NCBI GenBank assembly: GCA_033439295.1
Contig: JAVTLE010000007.1
Coordinates: 2,108,001-2,172,000 of the forward strand
Reading direction: 5' to 3'
Source of the DNA: Deuterostichococcus epilithicus
Lineage: Eukaryota > Chlorophyta > Trebouxiophyceae > Prasiolales > Stichococcaceae
DNA: 64,000 bases
Below the pieces are notes generated by a model. The model had not been told where the DNA came from, made no database searches, and worked only from the letters and a program-made list of their open reading frames with translations. Positions within the stretch are counted from its first letter, which is position 1. Every line of letters starts with the position of its first letter. Positions 35,301-45,607 of this stretch are shown piece by piece. The translations under genes and the position numbers were made by a program.

Positions 35301-38300
35301 CTGCTCCAATGGCGAAGGATGAGGCGTCCGTTGCCAGCACGAAGTCGTGCTTATGGCTGGGGATCTGTAGGGTTGGTCCAGAGGTGACGGCGGTCTTCAG
35401 GGCGTTGAACGCGGCATCTTGTGCGGCCGTCCACTCATAGGGCTGGTCCTTGCCCAAGAGTGCGGTGAGAGGGCTGCAGATGTCGGAGTAGCCCTTGATG
35501 AAGCGGCGGTAGAAGGCGGCAAAGCCTAGGAAGGCTCTTAATTCGGTGATGTTGGCGGGGGGTGGCCAGTTCTTGACGGCGTTGACTTTCTCGGGCTCCA
35601 TCTTCAGCCCGTCTGCGGTGACGATGTAGCCGAGGAAGTTGATGCTGGTCGAGAAGAAGTCGCATTTCTCCATCTTGGCGAAGAGCTGGTGGCGTTGCAG
35701 GATGTCCATGGCTGTTCGCACATGACGGTCGTGTTCTTCTGCTGTTTTGGAGTAGATGAGGATGTCGTCGAGGTAGACGATGATGAAGTGGTCGAGGTGT
35801 GGTCGGAAGATGTCGTTCATGAGGTGCATGAATGTCGCCGGGGCATTGGTCAAGCCGAAGGGCATGACCAGAAATTCGAAGTGACCGTAGCGCGTTCTGA
35901 AGGCGGTCTTGGGGATGTCGGCGTCTTCGATTCGGATCTGGTGGTAGCCAGACCGAAGGTCGATCTTGGTGAAGAACTTGGCTCCTTGCAGCTGTGTGAG
36001 TAGCTCGTCGATGCGCGGCAGCAGGTAGCTGTTTTTGACGGTAATCTTGTTGAGAGCGCGGTAGTCCACGCACATGCGCATGCTACCGTCCTTCTTTTTT
36101 GACGAAGAGGACTGGTGCTCCGAAGGGTGACTTCGAGGGTTGGATGAATCCCTTGTCAGTCAGATCCTTGAGCTGACGGCGTAGCTCCTCAAGCTCAGCA
36201 TAGCTGGACTTGTAGCAGGGGCGCGATGGCGGCTTGGCGTCGGGCAGCAGCTCGATTCCATGGTCTGCCCAGCGGTGTGGCGGCAGCTTGGTTGGCTCCT
36301 GAAAGACGTGGCTGTAGTCCTTCTTGATCTTGTCGATCTTGTCTTGGTAGGGGTTGGCGTCGGCTGCCGATGAGGCGGCAGCAGGGCGGACGACGCACAG
36401 GAGAAGCTCGCCTCCTTCGCGTGCGGCTTCATGTAACTGGAGGATAGAGATCAGCCTGTCTTGTAGTGCTGGCTCTGACATGTGCTGCTCTTGGTCTGCA
36501 GCTGGCGGCTGCTGTGCCGGTAGCGGCTGATCCGGCAGCGGTGCTGAAACTGGCGGACGGTGTTGGCCATGCGGGAATCGCGGCGTCAGTGTGGCCGGCT
36601 GGCGGGGTGGCTGCAGCGTGATGCGTCCGCCGGCAGTGCTGAAGGTGAGCGTTTGTGGCGCGCTCCATTTTATAATAGGGTTGTGGCGCGCCAGCCAGGG
36701 CATGCCGAGGATGAAGTCGTAGTTGCCCGGCAAGTTGGTCACATAGAAGCGGCTTGTACAGGTGTAGGTGTTGGCGGCAGCTCCGAGGGAGATTCGCAGC
36801 TGGTCCACCACTTCTTGGCAGGGGCGCTTGGAGCCGTCTGCTAGGATGATATTGAATCCCGGGGTGCTGTCCAGCGGTAGTCCGAGAAGTCGGGCGTATG
36901 CGGCGTTGACGAAGTTGCCTTGGGCGCCGCAGTCTACCAGAAAGGTAGCAGGCTGTCCGCGGGCGCGGCCGTGTAGATGCATCGGCATCTCGTTCTGTTG
37001 TGTCTCCACTGAGGTCAGGCGCAGTTCTCTTCCTTGCGGCGTTTGTAGTTCACCGGCGTCTGGCAGCAGCGGCGTTGGTTCTGCTGTGCAGCTGCTGGCT
37101 GTTCTGCTGACCTCGTGCTCCATTTTGGCGGTGTCCAGCGGGTGTTCTGCGGCCGGCGTGGCGGCGGTTCCGAGTTCCGATTCCTGGGCGGCAGCAAGGG
37201 CGTCCCCAAGCTGTGCGGCAGGGTGCGTTCTGCGTTCTGCTCGTTCTGACGTTCTGCGTTCCGATCGTTCCGAGGCATGTCCCACACCATCAGGCTGTGG
37301 CGACTGCTTTTTGGCTGGCGCGGCTTGTGCTGAGGCGCCCTGGCTGCGTTCCGATGTTGGCGGCTCCGGCGGCGGTGCTGATACGCTGCCGTTTCGCTGG
37401 CTTCTTGGCGGGTCTGCTGGTCTGGCCATAGGTTCCGAGCTGGCCGTCAAGGGCTCCTCTCCTAGCATAGCATAGATGCTCTGGTGCAGAGGGATTGGAG
37501 AGGCCCCGGAGCTGATGGCGGCGCTCAGCGCCGGGGCGGGCCGTTTCCCTGGCGGGACGGTCCGGGTGCGCCGGAGTTGGGGCGGTAGTTGGACTTGCCA
37601 AAACGCTGCAGCTTGACGGGGCAGTTGCCGGCCCAGTGACCCAGCTTGCGGCAGTAGAGGCAGCCGTTGTTCTCTCGAAGATAGGTACGCTCCTCTGGCG
37701 TCAGCCGGGCGCGTGATGGCTGGTTGCTGCGGAAGGCGGCGGCTGCGATGACGTCGCTGTTCGGCAGTTGTGCGGCGTTGACGTTTGGGCCCTGATCTGC
37801 GCCCATGTAGCCCAGCTCCATTAACGTTGGGCCAGACGGGTTGTAGCTGCGGTTAGGCACGCTCTGCTGGCGGTTGCGGCTCGCAAAGTTGATGCTGTCC
37901 ACACGCTGCGCGATGTGGAAGCAGTCGTCCAGTGTCTGTGGATTCTGCAGCTCCACGTGGCGGCGGATGTCGGATTTCAGTCCGGCAATGAAGCGGCGCT
38001 TCTGTTCTGGCTCGTGCATGTCCGGGATCTCGAGGCAGTAGCTCCGGAACTGATTGATGTAGTCCTGGACGTCGCGGCGCTGCATCAGGCGGCTGATGCT
38101 GTAGGCGGCTTCTTGCTCGCTGTTGATCCTGGCAAAGGCTTGGCGTGCCTCTGCCGAGAACTCTGGCCAGGTGCCGAAGTTGTCAGGTCCGCGGCGTTGG
38201 TAGCGGAAACGCCACCAGGTGGCTGCGGCGTCTGCGAGTAGTGATCCGGCATAGCCGACCCAGTCTTGTGGCAGCACCTTGGTTTGCTTGCAGAAGTGCT

Positions 38301-40323
38301 CGACTTGGAAGAGCCAGGTCTCCACGTCGACGCCGTATTTGGTGGCTCCAGAGAAGCGCTGTGGTGTTGGCGGCTTGGGCGGTTTGACTGACGGATGGTG
38401 TGTTGCATGTTGCAGTGCAGCGGCGGAGGCATCGCGAGCGGCTGTGGCGGCGGCTGCAGTGTTCTGAACTTCTGACAGCTGGGCGCGGACGGCGTTCAGC
38501 TCAGCGGCGCCGCGGGCGATTGCTGCATCGCGCTCGTGGATGGCGGCCTGGAGTGCGGCGACGTCCAATGGTGCTGTATCCATACTGCTGCTATAGGGCT
38601 GGTTTAGCGTGGAAGGTTGCGAAGGATTTTACGCTTTGAAAAGGGCGAACAGAACGAATCGACGGCACCGATAACCACTGTGACAGAACGGGGCCCTGCA
38701 GTGCTGACGTGGCCTCAATCTGTCTTTCTGGAGGTACTGGAAGTAGGTTCTGAGTTCCGACGTGCTGCGTTCTGAGGTTAGCGACTGCTTACAAGTTGGA
38801 GGAGAGTTTTGAAAACGAGAAGTGCAAACGAGAAGTGTAAACAGGAAGTGTTCTGCAAATGTGCCAGCGCCATGCTTTTATAGCAATGTTCCCAAGTCTA
38901 AGCCCTGTACTGCCTGATGCACTATTCCCGTCTCTAGAACGTTCACAATCGCGAGCATCATCTAGAGTATTCTCTAAAGGCGTCCAGACTGTTCGATGGC
39001 AATCGACGTGAAGTTGGAGTATGTAATGCTGACTCACGCAACGTGGTGACACGTGCGTTCTCCGACACCATTCTGCTACACTCACATAGGCACGAACGAC
39101 GCCACGCAAGAAGAGAGAGCAGCCCATCAAAGGCACAGCGCACGTTGTACTCACTGCATGGAGTGAAATTCCTAAATGGCCGATCTGCGCACGTCAAGGA
39201 TATGGGAGTCGATGAGGGCCGCAGTCGGCGTGCCGAGCACCCGCGTCCACCGGTCATTGCAGTACACCCGCACCGCCAGCGCCAGCTGCGGCAGCCGCAC
39301 AGCACCCGCTGCAGCTGTCTGCGCGCCCAACAGCCACCAAACCTCAATGCCATTGCGAGTGATCTCGGAGCGGCTCCTGGCGTTCTGGCGTCCGACCACC
39401 AAATATAATGTACTGGATGACAGCGGCCGGCCACACGCCGCGCAGGCGCCCAATACTTATGGTGTGTCCGTCGCGGAAAGAAATGGAGTGCAGGCACGCA
39501 GCCACCAGAATCACCATACTCACACGCTCAAGACGCCCCACTGCATGACGCTCGCCCGCCGCTCCATGGCGACGTCGACATGCACCTTGGAGAAAGCGTG
39601 GGCTGCGTCCTCCGCATTACCGCGCACGTGCAGCACACCATCGTCGCTCAGGCCGCCCTCGTCCCTCGCAACCTCCGGGATGCTCGTGGCGCCCTGCAGA
39701 CACGACTCGTGTTGACGCCTCTGTTGCAGTCAGTTGCAAACAGACTCCAGCTATCATTGGTGACGCCGCGCAAGCGCCGTTGAAGCTGCACAACAGCATA
39801 TCAGGCTTCAGGCAAGTGATTTGCACGAATTTCGGCAGGAGAGGCAGGGATTAAAGAAGCATGACGCAGCACATCAGGCGGCCAATATGAAAGCTGACGT
39901 CCTCTCAAAGCAGGGTGCGACATCAGGATGTGCTTGAGCGTCGCCGGATGCAAGGTAGATGTTGGAGCATCACCGCACCTGGATGAAGAACATGAAACTC
40001 TTTGGGTGCAGTCGCACTTGCAAGCCGGCCAGTTTCCACTGATCGCTGGCCGTTGCCGCTGCAAGCGCCGCATCCAGGCACTCGAAGGCCTGCTGCACCT
40101 CTGCAGCACGCTGGCGCCGCACTGGCCACTCCTCCAAGTCCTGTCGACGACACGATCTCCATCACACGTGCCAATTGGCTGGAAAGGGCTGGCATCGTTT
40201 CGTGATCGCGTGGTGTTGTGGAACCGCACAGGTCTGTAGGACCATGTCGAGATTTTTGAGTCTGCTTACCACCCAAAGACAGACGCCGAAGTGCGTCTGG
40301 ATCGCGGTGATCCTCGTGGCCAT
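32377..40323 (-). CDS. Unrecognised multi-exon gene hosting a retrotransposon in an intron
   Basis: Minus-strand exons join in phase: 40270-40323 ([18 protein letters not shown]), 39979-40140, 39524-39693, 39193 to about 39370, then, across a roughly 6.3-kb intron containing the whole retroelement, 32802-32915 and about 32679-32756. Readable blocks include [79 protein letters not shown] and [21 protein letters not shown] recognise no family. Consistent phases over five junctions, including two split codons, and the host-like composition argue for a real gene. The 3' end (taken as the stop at 32377, through the GCCCATG repeat) is a guess. The start is the first ATG joining in phase. No signal peptide or convincing membrane segment is visible. 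Confidence 0.55.
32484..32525. repeat. GCCCATG tandem repeat
   Basis: Four perfect 7-bp units GCCCATG (32484-32511) are followed by GCAAG, another unit and GCAAG. The unit contains the self-complementary CCATGG core, so the tract can fold on itself. It lies near the 3' end of the unrecognised minus-strand gene. Confidence 0.9.
33025..33029. repeat. Target-site duplication, left copy (CTCAC)
   Basis: CTCAC directly precedes the left LTR and is repeated at 39081-39085 directly after the right LTR. Five bases is the normal duplication length for Ty3/gypsy integrases. Confidence 0.95.
33030..33431 (-). repeat. 3' LTR of the retrotransposon
   Basis: 402 bp, starting TGTGACAG and ending GCTACA on the plus strand (TG...CA ends on both strands). 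It matches 38679-39080 base for base as far as I compared. It contains minus-strand TATAAAAG (33226-33233), a minus-strand TGTAA motif (33140-33144) and three 13-bp tandem units (33164-33202). Confidence 0.97.
33432..33443 (-). other. Polypurine tract
   Basis: On the minus strand GGAGGGGAGGAA directly abuts the 3' LTR, the required position for the plus-strand DNA primer in reverse transcription. Confidence 0.85.
33487..36081 (-). CDS. Retrotransposon pol: reverse transcriptase, RNase H, integrase, chromodomain
   Basis: An open frame of 864 codons. [31 protein letters not shown] and the catalytic [10 protein letters not shown]. RNase [17 protein letters not shown] and [10 protein letters not shown]. 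Integrase: an HHCC zinc-binding segment ([12 protein letters not shown] ... CDTCQRSK) and a DDE core ([30 protein letters not shown]). The C-terminus has a chromodomain (YIIDKKY ... [17 protein letters not shown]), which in chromoviruses guides integration to particular chromatin. The listed start is not natural: the frame begins mid-RT because of a one-base shift at 36095-36100 relative to the upstream frame. Confidence 0.96.
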   Translation of the reverse strand: MRMCVDYRALNKITVKNSYLLPRIDELLTQLQGAKFFTKIDLRSGYHQIRIEDADIPKTAFRTRYGHFEFLVMPFGLTNAPATFMHLMNDIFRPHLDHFIIVYLDDILIYSKTAEEHDRHVRTAMDILQRHQLFAKMEKCDFFSTSINFLGYIVTADGLKMEPEKVNAVKNWPPPANITELRAFLGFAAFYRRFIKGYSDICSPLTALLGKDQPYEWTAAQDAAFNALKTAVTSGPTLQIPSHKHDFVLATDASSFAIGAVLSQDQGSGLRPVAFHSRKLNPAERNYPTHEKEMLAIIDALEYYRYYTEGRHITIYTDHASLRFFEDQPKLAQRQIRWADKLRNFNYTIKYRPGKDNVAADALSRRPDLRLAAISSVLPAATLLDEIRKNYTTDPFYNDPSSLPAAIRKEENGLFTFSADDDNSNATCRLCIPDVPAVREALLQEAHDIPLSGHLGVEKTAASLSRRFYWPNLTDTVRRYIRTCDTCQRSKPSNQHPAGLLQPLPTPQRRWESVSMDLITQLPKTRSGYDAALVMVDRLSKWTYIRPTHTNADAPDIAKLFFDTIVCQHGVPTSIVSDRDPRFTSRFWQALFKACGTRLDMSTSYHPQTDGQTERANRTLEQIIRSYVDDKQSDWDNWILPAQFALNTTVSATTRQSPFFVNYGQHPTTPLDSIVPSTSVQATEDFVKTIAAAEAAAKRHIAAAQNRQKQHADRQRRELQFEPGDRVMLSTANTPIAAGPAYKLKPRFTGPLKIIEVVSPVAYRVQLPVSWRIHDVFHVSKLKPFHDGAPEFASRPAQSPPPPIFDPEVGEAYDVDYIIDKKYFKTERRYKYLIKWKGYPRADATWEPLGNLNSKTQEEARNMR
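36083..37468 (-). CDS. Retrotransposon protease and N-terminal part of reverse transcriptase
   Basis: A frame of 461 codons from its first ATG, open upstream to the end of gag. It holds a Ser/Pro/Arg-rich linker and a retropepsin-like domain with catalytic [16 protein letters not shown] (DCG rather than the commoner DSG/DTG). The N-terminal RT region follows ([20 protein letters not shown], then PVLFVKK), and the frame stops soon after. The frame is -1 relative to gag and probably is reached by frameshifting at 37543-37549 rather than by its own ATG. The stop at 36083-36085 is caused by an extra base in an A6 run. Confidence 0.92.
   Translation of the reverse strand: MLGEEPLTASSEPMARPADPPRSQRNGSVSAPPPEPPTSERSQGASAQAAPAKKQSPQPDGVGHASERSERRTSERAERRTHPAAQLGDALAAAQESELGTAATPAAEHPLDTAKMEHEVSRTASSCTAEPTPLLPDAGELQTPQGRELRLTSVETQQNEMPMHLHGRARGQPATFLVDCGAQGNFVNAAYARLLGLPLDSTPGFNIILADGSKRPCQEVVDQLRISLGAAANTYTCTSRFYVTNLPGNYDFILGMPWLARHNPIIKWSAPQTLTFSTAGGRITLQPPRQPATLTPRFPHGQHRPPVSAPLPDQPLPAQQPPAADQEQHMSEPALQDRLISILQLHEAAREGGELLLCVVRPAAASSAADANPYQDKIDKIKKDYSHVFQEPTKLPPHRWADHGIELLPDAKPPSRPCYKSSYAELEELRRQLKDLTDKGFIQPSKSPFGAPVLFVKKEGR
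36095..36100 (-). other. A6 homopolymer carrying a one-base frameshift in RT
   Basis: On the minus strand six A follow the valine codon of PVLFV. The conserved reading VKK followed by K-D-G continues into the pol frame only if one base is ignored. This is inside the RT domain, not at a natural pro/pol border. Confidence 0.85.
37519..37549 (-). promoter_or_regulatory. Candidate -1 ribosomal frameshift signal, gag to pro
   Basis: On the minus strand the heptamer GGGAAAC (37549-37543) lies in the gag phase G-GGA-AAC, fitting X-XXY-YYZ. Nine bases later CGGCGC and GCGCCG form a 6-bp stem whose 3-nt loop is the gag stop codon TGA. A competing stem GCCCCGG/CCGGGGC overlaps it. A -1 slip enters the protease frame with no stop in between. 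Confidence 0.7.
37525..38583 (-). CDS. Retrotransposon gag with CCHC zinc knuckle
   Basis: 352 residues forming the capsid-nucleocapsid protein of the cytoplasmic particle. The N-terminus is coiled-coil-like (Ala/Arg/Glu-rich), followed by a retrotransposon gag core ([47 protein letters not shown]). The zinc knuckle [14 protein letters not shown] fits C-x2-C-x4-H-x4-C, and the tail is basic. The ATG lies 95 bp inside the 5' LTR boundary, leaving a short leader. The frame is intact and ends in TGA inside the predicted frameshift hairpin. Confidence 0.95.
   Translation of the reverse strand: MDTAPLDVAALQAAIHERDAAIARGAAELNAVRAQLSEVQNTAAAATAARDASAAALQHATHHPSVKPPKPPTPQRFSGATKYGVDVETWLFQVEHFCKQTKVLPQDWVGYAGSLLADAAATWWRFRYQRRGPDNFGTWPEFSAEARQAFARINSEQEAAYSISRLMQRRDVQDYINQFRSYCLEIPDMHEPEQKRRFIAGLKSDIRRHVELQNPQTLDDCFHIAQRVDSINFASRNRQQSVPNRSYNPSGPTLMELGYMGADQGPNVNAAQLPNSDVIAAAAFRSNQPSRARLTPEERTYLRENNGCLYCRKLGHWAGNCPVKLQRFGKSNYRPNSGAPGPSRQGNGPPRR
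38660..38677 (-). other. Primer-binding-site-like sequence
   Basis: One base inside the 5' LTR the minus strand reads TGGTTATCGGTGCCG. TGG matches the CCA end of a tRNA and the position is right. I could not assign the tRNA; it is not an obvious initiator-Met site. Confidence 0.55.
38679..39080 (-). repeat. 5' LTR of the retrotransposon
   Basis: 402 bp, the same sequence as 33030-33431. Being upstream in the element's own direction, it should drive transcription. Minus-strand TATAAAAG is at 38875-38882 and the three 13-bp AAACGAGAAGTG-like units are at about 38813-38851. Confidence 0.97.
38875..38882 (-). promoter_or_regulatory. LTR TATA box
   Basis: CTATAAAAGC on the minus strand matches the eukaryotic TATA consensus and points towards gag, inside the 5' LTR. 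Confidence 0.7.
39081..39085. repeat. Target-site duplication, right copy (CTCAC)
   Basis: An exact copy of 33025-33029, directly after the right LTR. Confidence 0.95.
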
Positions 40324-41323
40324 AAATACACGTAAAGTCGTCTTAGTAGGCGAATTGAACGTGGAGACGGCGTCTTGCTCCCCTTCCGCAATCACTTGTG
40401 GGTCATCTGCTCGGGCCAATGTGCCCGTTGTTTGCTCTCGGCTTCGGCTGCACGCAGACAGTCGCTGACACATCGTGTAAAATACCCTCGTCTGGTATGA
40501 AATTATCGAATCCGTAGCCCAATCTACGGACGCCTTTGCAGAGCAGGTGCTGCAAAGGCAGCTTTGCGGGGGACGGATCGTTTTTGGCAGCCATGTTGCG
40601 GAATGTGGCAGCTGCAAATGACAACGCAGCAGGTTGGATCACATCAAGTGTTGCGGTTCTTCCGGCGCAGTGCAACCACTTGGGGTGACTATACGGGACT
40701 AGGCCGGGTGGTCCTCGGAATTGCCGACAGGATCCTATGTCATCAGGTGCTCATTTGCGGAACGCAGAGGGTCACAGCCAGTTAGTATCCCACATTTGAG
40801 CATTCGACTCTCACTCCAGTCTCAACGCTCACCGCGCAACAGGCGCCGCTCAATTAGACAGACAACGCGCACAATCCCCAAGTCAGGCAATGTGCATCTG
40901 CAGTTGCAATGCAAGCAGGGATACCAGAGGACCTACAACTGGTATGATCGCACGCTCACGAATGGACGCCACCCTAAACAGGCCACATTTGTTGTCGCCA
41001 GCATGCAGGCCGCAGCCTACCGAGATGCCGTCCCACCCCGCACGCTGTGCGGCTTACGCCACGGGGCGGGTGCGCCGCATCCGATACAAACAGTCGCCCT
41101 GTGCCTTGCCGCATTTGATATTTGCGATGGACTTCTGTCTGTGTAGAAGAGGTTGGCGGCAGCAAGGCCCTCAAGTGGCGGCATGCGGTGGTGGGGTGCT
41201 GGCGCAGCGGCCGTCTGCATTCGGCGCCTGCCGACGGCCCCGCATCAGCAGCGCCTCGACATTCTCGTCGAACACGTCGCCTCGCAGGTTGCCCTGCAAA
41301 GGGGCACCGACACCATCTCAGCC
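40324..41323. other. Intergenic region without a supported gene
   Basis: Between the start of the unrecognised minus-strand gene and the stop of the MFS gene. It is less GC-biased than its surroundings. Only short incoherent open frames occur on both strands. It should hold the promoter of the unrecognised gene and the MFS 3' UTR. Confidence 0.4.
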
Positions 41324-44300
41324 TCACCATTGCCGAGTTGCACCGCATGTCCGGCATCCACCTTGGCCGAGGGCAGTTATCACGGGTCGCGTAAGCGCCG
41401 GCGTCGGACGGCTGGCTATCCCTCGCATGTGACAGGCCTCGAAACCGTCAGGCGCACAGCCTTGCTCCAGCAGCAGCACATTCCGAGACGTCTTTCCGCA
41501 AAACACCATGTTGGGCAGAGGCAAGTCGGCGATGTGGTCCCGCTGGGGGGCGGCGGCGGCGCCGGGCAGCAACGGCGCCTCCACATCGCCGGCGTCGCCC
41601 CCGAGCAGCGACGGCGGCATGCTGCTGCCGCCCTTGCCGGCGTGCTTGTCCAGGCTGAGCGCATAGCCGATGGCCACCAGCATGAGCGCTGAGCCCAGCA
41701 GGAAGGGTGCGCCTGCGGGTACGAGCTGACACTTACTCCGTTTAAACCTTTTGGGCCTGTGAAGATGACGTGTTTTGGGTAACCCCTTTTGGGTTTCGTG
41801 AAGGCAACAAGGGTGCCTCAAGCCACCACAGCAGCAATGCTCGCGATGGATGTCATGGATCGTGTCGGCTTCTCCCGGGTGGCAGGACAATCAGCATAGG
41901 TGGGAACAGCCATTGACAGTGCTGGCGCAGGTGCAGTCTCCTCAGGGTGAAGCGACTCGGCACCTGGGAAGTACGGCAGGGGGCTGTCCGTCTTCGTGAA
42001 GCCTGCAAACATGGCGGCAAAGAACAGCGGCCCCACACCGGTGGCGAGTGCCTTGGCTCCGTACAGCGCCCCCTGCAGTCGCAGAAAATACCGACAGGTG
42101 TTCGACCTGTCTGGTCTGGTGACGTCTGCAAGATGCAGGGATGCAGGCCTTGCGCGCTGAAGCATGATGGACTGCGCAGGTAGGACGCTATGCATACGTT
42201 CACTGAAGCAGAGGCATGGCGGCAGCGTGGCAGGAGTCGTGAACGGTCCAACATCCTGACAAGCACCCAGCATATCAAAAAGCACATCAATATTGCAAGC
42301 TACTGATCAAGATGGCATATAGATGGGAGTAGATCACAAAATAGTTTAGCGAAAGTAATGGGATCAATCTTCTTACCTGGATGGTGCCCTGCTCGCTGTC
42401 TGCGACATTGTTGGCTTTGATCGACGAAATGGCAGGGAATGCCATGCCGCCGAGTGAGCCCAGCGCCACCGCGCCAAACGCCTGCCGCCCGTGGACAAGC
42501 GAATCACGATCTTGAAGTGCACTGGGAGCACGGGCAATCAGCAGCTGGTTCCCATCGCTCGCCGGATGCCAAACCGCATGCAGCACAAGAAGGCGACCAG
42601 CCGCATGTCCAGCAGTGCAGCGCACGGGCAGCGTTGCCCTGGGGCCACTGCCCGAGGCCAACAGGATTGGGATCTGGCATCACTGCCTGACAACCCCCTA
42701 CGAGGATCCACCCACCTGCCACTTGGCGGTCAGGAAGGCGACCAGCAGCATCTCCAGCAAAGCGGAGGTCAGGCCGACGGTCAGCACCCGCGTCTCGCCC
42801 AGCCACTGGAGCATGTAGCGCAGCACCACCGTCTGCACCACCAGCCCGCACACACCAAACAGCTCGAACACCATCGTCTGCGCGCACACGAGATTGCTGC
42901 GTCAGATCTCCAATGGCGCTGGTTATGGTCCAAAGAGGCTGCGACAGCAACCCCGCACAGACACAACTGCAGACTTGTCCCAGGACGTGCCACGCAGCAT
43001 CGTGTCAGGCGGCGACGCACCACCAGCAGCGGCGACGGCGCGCGGCTCGGTTCCCTCCTTGCTAGACTGCCAGATGCATTGAGGACGGGACAGAGCACGG
43101 CGCCCAGTGTGCAGTGCGGCGACAAGCACGCACCACGTCGCGGACGGTGAAGTTGAAGAGCAGCTTGAAGTACTGGATGAGCAGGTCGGACAGGCCGTCC
43201 GTCACGACGCCCGACACCATGAGGCACACCGTCAGCCGCCGGAACAGCTGCGAGCGCAGCAGGATGCGCAGTCCGCCCGCGTGGCCGGGCGTCTTGGTGT
43301 CGGGCGAATCCTGCCGCTGCTGCGCCTGCGCCGCACACCGACCAGTGTGACAGTGTGGCTGCTGTGGATGCAGCAAGTGGTGACCATGTGCCCACATGTG
43401 AAGCACCTGCTGCAGTATGTACGGACCTCCTACAGCCTGACAAGGAGAAACGAACCAGCCACACGATGCTTATATCGGCCACTAGTGCCAAACACAGATG
43501 CGCGCACCTCGAGCATGGCGCCCTCTGAGAGCGACTCGGGCACCAGGAAGTAGACGTAGACAACGCACAGCGCGCCACAGGCACAGGCAACATAGGTCGC
43601 CACCAGCGCCGACAGCAGGCTGCCAACCGCGGGCCCGATCAGGATGCCCACGCTGAAGGACGCCATGAGCGCCCCAAAGCCCGTCGCCCTGGGGCAGGAG
43701 AGAATGCAACGCCGACATGACCTCAGATCGCCTGCTGAGTCAAAGCTCGGGTCAGGCCGGGAGGGGAGCAGGCGGCAGTTGTAGGCAGCAGGTTTGGGCA
43801 GCAAGACGAAAACACATTTGCAGCCAGGGAGTTCAGCCGAGAACGATCACTGGTGATCGATGACCTTCAGAGGCAGAAAACAGAGATTGTGTCTCCCCAC
43901 CTGTGGCAGGGCGTCAGCAGGTCCGCAATGTATGCGAGCGTGATGGAGATGATCGACACGGCGCCGCCAAAGGCGCAGGCGGGGTAGTAGAACAGCAGCG
44001 AGGTGCCCAGCGTGAGGTGCGCCAGCAGCACTGCCATAGGCAGGGAGCCAAGGCTCATCGACGCCAGCAGGAAGGGGCGCCGCCCCAGCCGGTCGGACCA
44101 GCTGCCCACCAGCGGCGCCTACGAGAAGCAGAGGCACGAACGGTGACGGTGCCATGCTCAGGGAAGCTGGGGGGACAGCTAAGCCCAGAGAGCCCGCAAG
44201 GAGCTCAGTCATGCATCGCGACAGTGCTCGTCATGACAACTGCAACACTACGTTCACTACTTGCGAGCTGTGCGTCACTTTCAGAGGGGCGCAGGCCCCC

Positions 44301-44839
44301 GTCGCAAGCAAGAGTGCTGCGACACGTCCCGGGTATGCCATGGCAAAAGCGATGCGGGCAGCTGGACCCACCATGATGAAGGTGAGCACGGAGTTGGTGA
44401 AGAACGACGTGGAGGTGCTCCACCAAACCACGTCGGAATATGCATTACGGCAATCTGGTGGCTGCTGCTTGAAGTCCTCGCAGTGCAGCTCGACACCGGC
44501 GCGCCGGCTGGCCATGAAGTCGGTCATCAGCCCGGGTACCTGCGGCGCCACGACGGCGATGCCTGCGCACGAGGCAGGACCCAAAATTGAGGGCATCGAT
44601 CCGGCAGTAGCGGTGGCAGAGGCAGCAACATGCATGTTGGAGCATTGCAGCAACTTGGCAGCAGCACCCTCGGATAGAGGTGGACAGAGCACACCTATAG
44701 TGTACAGCAATATCAAAGGCAGCACGCGCCACACTGGCGTGGCGCAGAGGTCCTTCAGCAGCCCTGGTTGTGACGCCGGCTCCGGCACCGCGCCTGGCGC
44801 CGCGGCGTCTGGCGAGCAGTCATCGTCGTCAACTGTCAT
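41324..44839 (-). CDS. Major facilitator superfamily transporter (TetA/HIAT1-like)
   Basis: A secondary transporter with about 12 expected membrane segments; the substrate is unknown. Exons: 44668-44839, 44372-44562, 43901-44118, 43507-43688, 43134-43325, 42716-42877, 42377-42481, 41964-42072, 41324-41712, with matching phases. ATG 44839 opens a short acidic cytosolic N-terminus (MTVDDDD). The MFS loop 2-3 signature is GSWSDRLGRRPFLL. Hydrophobic blocks include VLPLILLYTIGVL, MSLGSLPMAVLLAHLTL, YYPACAFGGAVSIISITLAY, SVGILIGPAVGSLLSALVA, YVACACGALCVVYVYFLVPE, ELFGVCGLVVQTVVL, LGSLGGMAFPAISS and FLLGSALMLVAIGYAL. A central cytosolic loop (DSPDTKTPGHAG) separates the halves. The C-terminal tail of roughly 100 residues is soluble and may be shorter if the last exon is spliced. 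Confidence 0.88.
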
Positions 44840-45607
44840 GGTGCAAATCTACGTCCGGCCTAGTATACCAATGGGATCGAGACGATAGAGGCTGACTATC
44901 TGTCGAAAGAGTTCATGGCAACTTTCGCATGAGTGTTGCGGGGCGAGGCACACTACAGCACCACTCGTCCTCGGATGAGAGACGCACACAAAAAGCAAAA
45001 GTTTATGTCTTGCAAGCTGGTGAGGTTTCACAAACCACAGCTCTAAAGCGCTATATCTGACTATGACAAGGAGGTCGGGCGGTGTCGGGGCTGACAAATT
45101 CGGCCAGTGGTGTGGGGAATCCCTTTCTCGGCGCCTGCTAAAGACAGCCAACACGGATATATGTGCAATGCTTCCTGTAAAAAGGAACACACTTTGGATT
45201 CGCTGTGTAGGGCGTCTGAGTTGCAATCAGAATGCTCAGTCAGACAGAAGCCGTCGTGGCGCTTTCAGTGATAGACTGATAGTCCACCAGAGTCTTCAGA
45301 AGCAGTCTTCAGCTGGTCGTCGCAGCAGCACGCACAGCAGGAAATTTGGACCAAATGGCCTGCCGCAGGTTTGCAGACTTGCAGACTTGCGCACATCATT
45401 CGTACTCGAGCACGTTTACATTGTGATCCTAAATGTGGCCTCTGCTCAGCTGCAACAACCGAAAAAAAGGATTCGAGACGGTGAATTTGCTAGCCTCGTC
45501 GGTGCACCAGAGTGTGCTTGGGCTACGACGCTGAAGTCGCGGTCCAGAGCCTTGAGAGGATGTGACGCTGAGAGGGACCGGCTCGACCGCCTCGGCGGGC
45601 GATCATC
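44840..45607. promoter_or_regulatory. Divergent intergenic region, MFS transporter / SCC2
   Basis: About 770 bp between divergent start codons, more AT-rich than the flanking genes. No gene is supported. It should carry both promoters; I could not pick out individual elements with confidence. Confidence 0.4.

Larger units (their letters stand above)
33030..39080 (-). mobile_element. Complete Ty3/gypsy LTR retrotransposon, chromovirus type
   Basis: A 6,051-bp element flanked by 402-bp LTRs and a 5-bp duplication. In its own (minus-strand) order: 5' LTR, primer-binding-like site, gag, protease, reverse transcriptase, RNase H, integrase with a C-terminal chromodomain, polypurine tract, 3' LTR. 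The protease-RT-RH-IN order and the chromodomain place it among the chromoviruses. The LTRs look identical by eye, implying recent insertion. It lies in an intron of the minus-strand gene at 32377-40323, in the same orientation. One base in the RT homopolymer breaks the pol frame, so the copy is defective unless that base is a sequencing error. Coding capacity is otherwise complete. Confidence 0.97.

Noticed and set aside
34479-35309. Thr/Pro/Ser-rich frame inside the retrotransposon
   Set aside because: Alternative-frame shadow of the RT/RNase H coding sequence.
36095-36100. A6 run as a programmed -1 frameshift site
   Set aside because: A -1 slip there does not enter the pol frame; only a +1 shift or a one-base deletion does, and the site interrupts a conserved RT block.
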